33,045 nt of DNA from positions 1 through 33,045 of the forward strand of contig JANSWY010000057.1 in NCBI GenBank assembly GCA_024743255.1. Direction: 5' to 3'. The DNA is from a bacterium (GTDB taxonomy: Bacteria; Bacteroidota; Bacteroidia; Cytophagales; Cyclobacteriaceae). Both the position numbers and the translations under genes were made by a program. The notes beneath the pieces are model-generated. The model worked only from the letters and a program-made list of their open reading frames with translations. It was not told the DNA's origin and searched no databases. Positions 1 to 7,524 of this stretch are shown here, in pieces (the first letter of the stretch is position 1; every line of letters starts with the position of its first letter).

Positions 1-2778
1 AGCATCTCAATTCTATCTGGTTTTACTAGCTATTTGTCTGATATCTCCGGACTAAGTGTAAGTATATCCTGCACTTCAGAATACGTAAATTTTGTGAATG
101 ACCAAGTTGAAATTTCCAATCTGGATAGCCTGGATGAAATGGTATTGAGTGACTTGCAATTTGTACTGGATGAGAATACACCAAATAATGAAAGACTCAT
201 CTTCAAAATTGAATATATCGCTGATAGCACATACTCCGATTTTCAATTCTTCGAACTTTATACATCACCCGAAAATATTGATTTTGGAGAGGGTAATTCT
301 CAAATCACCGTATTACCAAGCGGAAGTTTAGGTTATGATGACAATGATGTAGACGATGGTGTTGGTTTTAGTTTCAACGGAGAAAGAATATTAGATAAAA
401 TTGGTTTGATAACAGGTCTTAATGGTGATACTTTAGTTGACAATTCAATTATCGCTTACAGCCTCACAGCAAGAAGCTTCGATTTTGAAACACAGGAAAA
501 AGTAAAGTTCTACAAACACCCTACAGCAAATTTGCATATCGAGGGAACTTTCAATGATAATGAAAGCAATGGTTCCATTTTAGGCCTACAATTCGAGCAA
601 AAATTTTATGGTTGGAATGATGGGGAAAGTGCAAACAATATTATTGTCGAATACAGAATTACAAACACTTCTGAAACCGATTATGATAGCCTGTATTTTG
701 GAATATTAAGTGATTGGGATATCGAAGATTCGGTGACTAATGCTGCTGATTGGAATTTTGATCAAAACCTCGGTTTCACTACCAATTCTGATTCCTCAAA
801 ATTTGGTGGGGTTGCTCTTCTTACAAATCAGTCACACTATCACAAAAATATAGACATAACTGATGATACCGGAGAGTTCCTGGATGACAATGCAAAATTT
901 GATTTAATCTCTTCGAAGGATTCGTCTACTATTTTTAATGCAAATATCAGTCAGATTAATTCCGGCTTAGTACAGTCGCTCCAATCCAAACAAAGTGAAA
1001 AAATCGCATTTGTGATTTCTGGGGCTACTTCTTATTCCGAATTGTTAGATCAAGTCGAGCAAGCCAAGTTGGATTATCAGGAAATTGTAGCCACACCAAG
1101 AGTTTCGGATTATGACAATGTATGTGAGTTAACAAACTACTACCTCAATCCAATTGATGGTACATTGCATAATTATTATTCTGATGCATTAGGAACAAGT
1201 TTAATTGGTTCCGGGGATAGTTTGGAAGTTGGACCAATCGCTGGGGATACCATCTTTTACATTTCCAATATTGATTCTACTTATGAGTCAAGCACATATG
1301 CTTACAGCATAACAGCAAAAAGTGCTGTTGCCAATTTTGAGATGAGTACTGATACTCTACTACTTGGAGACAGCCCTACAAATGAGGTTTTCTTTAATGA
1401 CCTTAGTAGCGATGTTCTCAACTGGGACTGGAACCTGGGTGACGGAACTATCACAAATATTCAAAACCCTTCAAATGCATTCAATAGTCCGGGAACTTAT
1501 GATATTTCCCTGGTCATTGAAACATCATTTGGCTGCATTGATACCTTGACACAACAACTGTTGGTTGCTGAGAGAAATCAAGCTCCTGACGTTGAAGACC
1601 AAACTGTTTGTTTGGGGAACACTATCCAGATTTCTACAGACAACACAAATCTGATCAGGGTTTACAGGGACTCCTTATCAAATGAGGTTCTGTTTGAAGG
1701 AGACGTCTTTATGTCTGAATCGATTGAGAATGATACTATTTTCTATGTTTCCAATGCTGAAACGGGATTTGAAAGCTTAAGAGTACCAGTTGAAATTCAC
1801 GTGAGTGAAATAGATGTCAATATTAGTGTGGAACCAGACAATACAATTTTGAATGAGGCTGCAATCATATTTAATAATAATACTGATAACAGCGCTACTC
1901 AAGAATGGTTCGTGGATGGAAACTCTGTAGGAACCTTAGCTAACCAACCATATGAACTCCCGAACAATAATGATTTTACTCTCACCGTAAACATTGAAAA
2001 CTCTCTGGGATGCCAGGAATCTCTTGACCAAGAGATTATATTGACTGAAAGTCCAATGCCATCAGTTTCCAATCAGCTGGTTTGTAAAGGAACTAATGTT
2101 TTGATAGAACCTGGAAATGGAAATTCATTCCTTTTTTATGGTGATAGCGAATTGACCGAATTAATTGCAAAAGGACAATCTGTTGAAATTGAAAACATTC
2201 AATCTGACACCACACTTTATGTCCAGGGAATAGACAACCTTATTCCTGGTCAGGTTGCTTCTTTGGATATCACACTAATAGATTTTGAAATAAACATCTT
2301 AGCAACTCCAGATTCGATAATATTGGATGGGCCTCAGTCTGTTACTTTGTCTTCATCAAATGAGGATATAGAATCGTACAACTGGTATATTAATGATGAT
2401 TTGGTTTCCACTAATTCTAACCCGATCTTATTTTTTGATACACCTGACGATTACCTCATTACGCTAATTGCGGAAAACACAGATGGATGCATTGATGAAA
2501 CAAATGTAACCTACAAAGTATCTCTTGAAGAAATAATCACAAACAGTGCGGAAGAAACAGATGAATATCTTATCTTTCCAAATCCTACCACAAAGCACAT
2601 CAAAGTTGCTGAGGGGTACAAGATTTTGAGAATTGTAACTTCTACAGGCAAGGAAAAAGGATTTAAATCAGCAGATACTGGTATAGTAAATTTGGAGAAT
2701 TTCACTCCAGGTATCTATTATGTATTTTTAGAAATTGACAACAAGATTGACATTCAGAAACTAATCATTTCAAGATAA
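1..2778 (+). CDS. Secreted T9SS cargo, C-terminal part (probable S8 subtilisin-like peptidase with Ig/PKD modules), 5' partial
   Basis: The frame is open from base 1, so the true start lies outside the window; the first possible start inside (TTG at 34) is only an internal leucine. The N-terminal third (to about 1090) is beta-rich and resembles the region that follows the catalytic domain in Bacteroidota S8 peptidases. No catalytic triad is visible, so the peptidase assignment is inference. Three modules of about 480 bp follow (1090-1572, 1573-2049, 2050-2523), each an Ig-like unit opening with a VC motif and a PKD-like unit ending in a GC motif. Only the first PKD unit has the classic WDWNLGDG core. 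The last ~75 residues start with FPNPTT and end with QKLIISR, a type A T9SS sorting domain, so the protein should cross the outer membrane and be anchored or released. It probably degrades or binds polymers outside the cell. Confidence 0.75.
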   Translation, partial: SISILSGFTSYLSDISGLSVSISCTSEYVNFVNDQVEISNLDSLDEMVLSDLQFVLDENTPNNERLIFKIEYIADSTYSDFQFFELYTSPENIDFGEGNSQITVLPSGSLGYDDNDVDDGVGFSFNGERILDKIGLITGLNGDTLVDNSIIAYSLTARSFDFETQEKVKFYKHPTANLHIEGTFNDNESNGSILGLQFEQKFYGWNDGESANNIIVEYRITNTSETDYDSLYFGILSDWDIEDSVTNAADWNFDQNLGFTTNSDSSKFGGVALLTNQSHYHKNIDITDDTGEFLDDNAKFDLISSKDSSTIFNANISQINSGLVQSLQSKQSEKIAFVISGATSYSELLDQVEQAKLDYQEIVATPRVSDYDNVCELTNYYLNPIDGTLHNYYSDALGTSLIGSGDSLEVGPIAGDTIFYISNIDSTYESSTYAYSITAKSAVANFEMSTDTLLLGDSPTNEVFFNDLSSDVLNWDWNLGDGTITNIQNPSNAFNSPGTYDISLVIETSFGCIDTLTQQLLVAERNQAPDVEDQTVCLGNTIQISTDNTNLIRVYRDSLSNEVLFEGDVFMSESIENDTIFYVSNAETGFESLRVPVEIHVSEIDVNISVEPDNTILNEAAIIFNNNTDNSATQEWFVDGNSVGTLANQPYELPNNNDFTLTVNIENSLGCQESLDQEIILTESPMPSVSNQLVCKGTNVLIEPGNGNSFLFYGDSELTELIAKGQSVEIENIQSDTTLYVQGIDNLIPGQVASLDITLIDFEINILATPDSIILDGPQSVTLSSSNEDIESYNWYINDDLVSTNSNPILFFDTPDDYLITLIAENTDGCIDETNVTYKVSLEEIITNSAEETDEYLIFPNPTTKHIKVAEGYKILRIVTSTGKEKGFKSADTGIVNLENFTPGIYYVFLEIDNKIDIQKLIISR

Positions 2779-2830
2779 ATGTGATGTTTTTATGCAGTCT
2801 ATCTTAGATTAGATATATTTATTAAGTCAT

Positions 2831-4603
2831 ATGGAAAACACAGTGATTCGTTACCTAAATCCATTTTCTACTGGCTCACTTGAAGATAAACTTTTTAGAT
2901 TAGGTGTGTTATGTTTTCTGATTACCTGTTTATTGGGAATCATTCAAAACCTCTTTGTGGAAACCAATCCCCTAACCTATTACATCTATCTTGCTGGAGT
3001 CGTAATATTTGGCTTCATCTATTACCGCAGTATGACTGTGTCCATTAAAATAGTTGGGAAGGCCTTCTTCTTAATTGTTGCTGCAGTTTTGATAAGTGTC
3101 GGTTACTTTCTGAAAGGTGGAATCACAGGTTCTGAGGTACTCTTATTTCCATTGTTTATTGTTCTTGGCTTCCTATTTCTAAGTGCAAAAAGATACTTGT
3201 ACTTTGTAATTGGTGTAGCAATCCTAATTGTTGCTCTATTTGTAGTTGAGATGCTTTTCCCTCAATACATTACCGGACAAAGTACTTTCGATGTAAAACA
3301 AAGAAACTTTTTTTCGGCCTTATTCCTACTAAGTTCAATTTCAGGAATAACGATGTACTTTTTCCGCAAGTACTACGACCAGGAAAGAAATAAATCAGAA
3401 GAGAACCAGGAGGCTTTAGAGGGGATGAATACATTGCTGAGAAAAGTGAGTGATGAAGCTTTAACAGCAACAAAGGCAAAATCTGAATTCTTGGCTAGTA
3501 TGAGTCATGAAATAAGAACTCCTCTCCATGGAATAATTGGAATGACTGATATTCTGAAGGAGACTGAACTAAGTGAAGAACAAGCTGATATCGTTGATTC
3601 TGTTAAGGTAAGTGGAAATATCCTGCTCAATATCATTAATGATATACTTGATATCTCAAAAATTGAAGCTGAAAGGTTTGAGCTGACTGAAGCCAAGTTT
3701 GACATAAGAAAGACTTTGAATGAAGTGCTTTCGGTTGTGAGACCTAAGACATCAGAGAAGAATGTGGATCTTACCTTTACGATTAGCAAAAACGTTCCTA
3801 AGAATCTTTTAGGAGATGAAAATAGACTGAAGCAAGTACTACTAAACATAGCAGGAAATGCCGCTAAATTCACTAGCAAAGGTTTTGTACATATAGAGCT
3901 AAAGTCTAAAGAAACTGAAGAACCAGATTTAGTCGTTCTGGAGTTCAACGTGGTGGACTCTGGTATAGGTATTTCTGAAGAGAACCTCAAAAACCTATTC
4001 GATCCATTCTTCCAGGAGGATAAAGTAAGGCACAATAATATGGGAGGTACTGGTCTTGGTTTGGCCATCACCCAGAAGATTGTGGATCTTATGAAAGGAA
4101 AAATCACTGTAAAAAGTACCGAGAAACTGGGTACGACCTTTACTGTCGTAGTTCCATTCAAACAGGATAACTCCGAGGATGAAGTTGAAACTAAACCAAC
4201 AGCAGCATCAGGACTTGATCCAATTAGATCAGACCTAAGAATACTCGTTGCTGAAGATTTCGAGATCAACCAAAAAGTAATTCGCATGATGCTTGAAAAA
4301 CTAGGCCTTCAAGCGGATTATGCAGTTAATGGTAGAGAGGCAATTGAAATGCAAAGAAAGTCGAGTTATGACCTTATTCTGATGGATATCCAAATGCCTG
4401 AAATGGATGGTATTGAAGCAACACGACTTATAAGAGCGGAGGGTACTTCAAAATTGGACCCAGTAATCATTGCAATGAGTGCCAATGCACTAAACAGCGA
4501 TCAGGATGTAGCTTTTGTAGTTGGAATGAACGACTTCATTTCTAAACCTGCCACTTTGAACAAGGTACACGAGGTATTAAAAAAATGGGAAAGCCCAAAC
4601 TAG
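2831..4603 (+). CDS. Hybrid sensor histidine kinase/response regulator
   Basis: A 590-residue membrane kinase. Residues about 23-178 hold six hydrophobic segments with almost no periplasmic domain, so the signal is probably sensed in the membrane or by a partner. A coiled coil (about 182-215) leads to the HisKA domain, whose H-box SHEIRTPLHG places the phospho-accepting His at 226. The HATPase domain has N-box residues N339 and N343, the G1 box DSGIG (376-380) and the G2 box GGTGLGL (about 405-411). A receiver domain occupies about 469-586, with acidic pair E475/D476, phospho-acceptor D519 (LMDIQMPEMDG) and K572. There is no output or HPt domain, so phosphate must pass to a partner encoded elsewhere. 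It follows the secreted protein by 52 bp and may be cotranscribed. The 3' end overlaps a hairpin. Confidence 0.93.
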   Translation: MENTVIRYLNPFSTGSLEDKLFRLGVLCFLITCLLGIIQNLFVETNPLTYYIYLAGVVIFGFIYYRSMTVSIKIVGKAFFLIVAAVLISVGYFLKGGITGSEVLLFPLFIVLGFLFLSAKRYLYFVIGVAILIVALFVVEMLFPQYITGQSTFDVKQRNFFSALFLLSSISGITMYFFRKYYDQERNKSEENQEALEGMNTLLRKVSDEALTATKAKSEFLASMSHEIRTPLHGIIGMTDILKETELSEEQADIVDSVKVSGNILLNIINDILDISKIEAERFELTEAKFDIRKTLNEVLSVVRPKTSEKNVDLTFTISKNVPKNLLGDENRLKQVLLNIAGNAAKFTSKGFVHIELKSKETEEPDLVVLEFNVVDSGIGISEENLKNLFDPFFQEDKVRHNNMGGTGLGLAITQKIVDLMKGKITVKSTEKLGTTFTVVVPFKQDNSEDEVETKPTAASGLDPIRSDLRILVAEDFEINQKVIRMMLEKLGLQADYAVNGREAIEMQRKSSYDLILMDIQMPEMDGIEATRLIRAEGTSKLDPVIIAMSANALNSDQDVAFVVGMNDFISKPATLNKVHEVLKKWESPN

Positions 4604-4611
4604 GCTCTCCC
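4579..4611 (-). terminator. Rho-independent terminator for the TonB receptor gene, inside the 3' end of the kinase gene
   Basis: A 9-bp inverted repeat (4587-4595 with 4603-4611, one mismatch, 7-nt loop). Read on the minus strand it is followed by seven T (complement of A 4579-4585), a classic terminator for the receptor gene that stops at 4629. The left arm lies in the last codons of the kinase. Downstream on the plus strand there is only a weak CTTCTATTTT tract, so it might also act in that direction. Confidence 0.7.
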
Positions 4612-4628
4612 CTTCTATTTTGACCTTG

Positions 4629-6977
4629 TTAAAATTCTAATCTATAACTTAAGTTAGGGAACATCCCAAGTTGTTCATCAGAGCCTATTTGACCAGAGAA
4701 TGGGTTGTAATATCTTCCTGCTTCATTTAGTCTTCCTGTTAGATTCTGAACATTAAGTGCGATTACTTGAGTTGTTTTTGGTTTATTTCGAATGTATTTG
4801 ATTCCAAAATCAATTCTCCAATAAGGATCTAATCTCTCAGCATAAGCATTTTCAAAATTCAGAATAGTGTAACCCTCATTTCTTGATTGATTCAGATCAA
4901 TTGGGATAAATCTGTTGTTTCCAGAGGTAATTAATTTGGTATTGATACTGATCAAATTGTTTTTCCCCTTACCCACTTTAAATTCCTTACCACTAATTAC
5001 ATTGAATATGTAGTTACTGTTGAATCGTGTACTTCTCTCAATATCATCAGCTGCTGTATACTTAGATTCAAAGATCGAACCCGTAAATACCAGATAGAAC
5101 CCTTTGTTGAAAAACCTCTCAGCTGTTAATTCCAGCCCATAGTTTCTACCTTTTCCTTCATTAACAAGAGTATCAGTTACAAATCCGCCAGACATGTTCA
5201 AAATACTTGCCATTCCACTACCTGGTTCATCAGGTCTGGTATTCGGCCTGATTGGCACATCGTATAAATGCTGATAATAAATCTCAGATTTCAATCTCCA
5301 GTTCTGACCTATCGATCTCTCATATCCAATTACATTATGGTATGCCTTCATCAATTCAAGATCTTCATTAGGTCTAATTAAATTACCAGAGCCATCTTCA
5401 ATTGTAGACAGGTAAGTACTTATCGTTTCTTGTTTACTATGAATCCCAGTACCGAAGCTTAAAGTCTGTTTATTATCAAGTTTGAATCTCATCCCAAACC
5501 TTGGCTCAATAGAATAATTGTTATTGAGCATTAACTGCAGATAATGCAAACCAGTATTGAACGTTAATCTCTCATTTAATCGATACTGCCATTGACTATA
5601 TGCCTGGAAGGTTCCGGTATTGCCTTTGGAATCAACGTCTTTAATCAGTCTATCAAGTTCATATTCAAATTCTCTAGATTTAAGATTGTAGCCTGTATGG
5701 CTATATATCATTCCAGAACGAAGAGTGTTTCTGGCATTAAGCTTTGAGTTGATCAAGGTTGAAAACCTAATGGTATTATCAATAAAATCTTCTGCATAAG
5801 TTTCTTTCACAGCAACTGAATCTTCATCATACTTGATCGTTCTTTGATGAGCAGACAGCTTGCTTTCCAGATAGGTGTTTTTGTTCAAATAAAAAATATG
5901 CGATAAACCACCAACTCCTAGTAGGTTCCCTGCCCTCCAGTTGTAATACTCATCTATTTCCGGGTCCGCCAATTCTTTATCCACACTGGTTCCCCCTAAT
6001 CCCCAAACCGAGAATGTTCCAAGTTTTTCAGTAGGAAAATTAAGTTTAAACGATAGATCAGAGAATGTGATATCCTCATTTTCATCAAGAATTTTAATTC
6101 CGATGTGATCAAATAGGGCTAGAGTGGAATATCTATAATTAATTAGATAAGAACCTCTTTTATTTGCACTGAAAGGTCCCTCCAACGCTGCAGCTACTCC
6201 CAAAAAACCTGCCTGAAATGCATATTCTCTTTTTTGATTGTTTCCGTTTCTCAAAGAAATATCAAATACTCCAGAAAAAGCATTACCATATTCAGCTGGA
6301 AAAGCACCAGTGAAAAAATCAGAGTTAGATAACATATTATTACTTAACATGCTGATACCTCCTGCTGCAGATCCTACCTCTGCAAAATGATTTGGGTTTG
6401 GAACTTCAACACCTTCAATCCTCCACAGCAATCCATTTGGCGAATTACCTCTGATTACTATCTCATTTAAAATATCATCACCACCTGTTGTAACACCAGC
6501 GAATGATAATGCGGCTCTGGCGGGATCATCAAAGGTAGCTGCATACCTGCTTGTTTGTTCCACACTAAAAGAAAGTGCACTTACAGAAGACAATTCATTG
6601 ATTGGCTCGCCACGATTGTCATTTGCAACTATTACCACTTCTTCCAGCTTACTGAGCGATTCAGTCAAGCTAATATTTAATTCAACCTGTTTACCACTTC
6701 CAACAAGTATGTCGGATAAATAAGCATCCTCATATCCGATATAAGTCACCGCTAAATTGTGTCGTCCAACCTGGACTTTAGGAATAAGGAACTCACCATT
6801 AATATCTGTTACCGCTCCCTGAAGAGGATCCGTTCCTACAACTACAATGGTAGCTCCTATAAGGGGAGACTCACTTTGGCTGTCAATAATTTTCCCTCGA
6901 ATGGTTTGTGTGAGGTCCTGAGCGTTAAGTTTGATTGTGCATAGCAAGGTTAACGCGAGTAAAAAAATACGAGTCAT
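4629..6977 (-). CDS. TonB-dependent outer membrane receptor with carboxypeptidase-regulatory domain
   Basis: A 782-residue outer membrane receptor. A Sec signal peptide ends near ...LNAQ (residue 20). Residues about 26-110 form a carboxypeptidase-regulatory-like beta sandwich (GKIIDSQSESPLIGATI, then TDINGEF), followed by the plug (LSKLEEVVIVA onwards, with IVIRGNSPNGLLWRIEGVEV). The rest is an antiparallel beta-barrel ending in an aromatic residue (YRLEF). It is shorter than SusC proteins (about 1000 residues) and no SusD partner is adjacent, so glycan uptake of the SusCD kind is unlikely; the plug with IEGVEVPNPNHFAE is seen in a Bacteroidota subfamily of unknown substrate. It is a single-gene unit with its own terminator, facing the hybrid kinase. 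The substrate cannot be inferred. Confidence 0.92.
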   Translation of the reverse strand: MTRIFLLALTLLCTIKLNAQDLTQTIRGKIIDSQSESPLIGATIVVVGTDPLQGAVTDINGEFLIPKVQVGRHNLAVTYIGYEDAYLSDILVGSGKQVELNISLTESLSKLEEVVIVANDNRGEPINELSSVSALSFSVEQTSRYAATFDDPARAALSFAGVTTGGDDILNEIVIRGNSPNGLLWRIEGVEVPNPNHFAEVGSAAGGISMLSNNMLSNSDFFTGAFPAEYGNAFSGVFDISLRNGNNQKREYAFQAGFLGVAAALEGPFSANKRGSYLINYRYSTLALFDHIGIKILDENEDITFSDLSFKLNFPTEKLGTFSVWGLGGTSVDKELADPEIDEYYNWRAGNLLGVGGLSHIFYLNKNTYLESKLSAHQRTIKYDEDSVAVKETYAEDFIDNTIRFSTLINSKLNARNTLRSGMIYSHTGYNLKSREFEYELDRLIKDVDSKGNTGTFQAYSQWQYRLNERLTFNTGLHYLQLMLNNNYSIEPRFGMRFKLDNKQTLSFGTGIHSKQETISTYLSTIEDGSGNLIRPNEDLELMKAYHNVIGYERSIGQNWRLKSEIYYQHLYDVPIRPNTRPDEPGSGMASILNMSGGFVTDTLVNEGKGRNYGLELTAERFFNKGFYLVFTGSIFESKYTAADDIERSTRFNSNYIFNVISGKEFKVGKGKNNLISINTKLITSGNNRFIPIDLNQSRNEGYTILNFENAYAERLDPYWRIDFGIKYIRNKPKTTQVIALNVQNLTGRLNEAGRYYNPFSGQIGSDEQLGMFPNLSYRLEF

Positions 6978-7033
6978 TTTAAAAAATTGAGTTTTTGATC
7001 TTGCTTCTAAGGAGAGGTTTAATTTAAAAAGGT

Positions 7034-7045
7034 TGCCAACTGGCA
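7034..7045. repeat. 12-bp palindrome upstream of the TonB receptor
   Basis: TGCCA-AC-TGGCA, a near-perfect dyad about 57 bp upstream of the receptor start and 46 bp upstream of the divergent GNAT gene. It could be an operator for either, but a dyad this short can occur by chance. Confidence 0.2.
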
Positions 7046-7090
7046 GAAAAAAAACAGTAATTAGTATATTAACCCCTACGAATTCTTTCT

Positions 7091-7519
7091 ATGATAGTTA
7101 AGATAGCAACCTCAGATAGCGAAATAAAAGCTGCTCAAGAACTTCGAATAGAGGTTTTTGTGGAAGAGCAGGGTATTCCCAAGAATATGGAGCTGGATGA
7201 AAAAGACGAAAGATCCACTCATGCGTTAGTAATCGAAGATGATATTGTGATTGGAACAGGAAGGTTGACTCCTAATGATGATCAATCTGGTACATTGTCG
7301 AGGATCGCAATTAAGAAAGAAGCAAGAGGTAGAGGTCTTGGTGGAAAAATAATGGACACCCTTGAACAGTATGCCAGAGATAATGGATTCAAATCATTGG
7401 ACTTAACTCCACATGCTTATTTGGAAAAGTTTTATGGAGATCTGGGTTACCACACAATCGAACCAAATGCAGGAGAAGTAGGTGGCCATCCTTTGATTAA
7501 GATGGCCAAAAACCTCTAA
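7091..7519 (+). CDS. GNAT family N-acetyltransferase (YjcF/ElaA-like)
   Basis: A 142-residue single-domain acetyltransferase. Residues 19-40 carry the signature of the YjcF/ElaA group (RIEVFVEEQGIP, then ELDEKDE), followed by the beta-strand HALVI. The acetyl-CoA pyrophosphate loop is at about 79-86 (RGRGLGGK), after the strand SRIAI. The C-terminal HAYLEKFYGDLGY matches the usual GNAT end. Length and architecture are complete. The substrate of this group is not established. It is divergent from the TonB receptor and converges on the permease gene, with only 5 bp between the stop codons and no clear hairpin between them. It is probably a monocistronic cytoplasmic enzyme. Confidence 0.88.
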   Translation: MIVKIATSDSEIKAAQELRIEVFVEEQGIPKNMELDEKDERSTHALVIEDDIVIGTGRLTPNDDQSGTLSRIAIKKEARGRGLGGKIMDTLEQYARDNGFKSLDLTPHAYLEKFYGDLGYHTIEPNAGEVGGHPLIKMAKNL

Positions 7520-7524
7520 ATTTT

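Noticed and set aside
3505-4287. A 260-codon open frame on the minus strand opposite the hybrid kinase
   Set aside because: It lies wholly inside the kinase catalytic region, is Ser-rich low-quality protein, and has no family motif; it is a shadow of a well-supported gene.
4629-6977. TonB receptor as part of a SusC/SusD glycan uptake locus
   Set aside because: No SusD-like lipoprotein or glycan enzymes are nearby and the receptor is shorter than SusC proteins.
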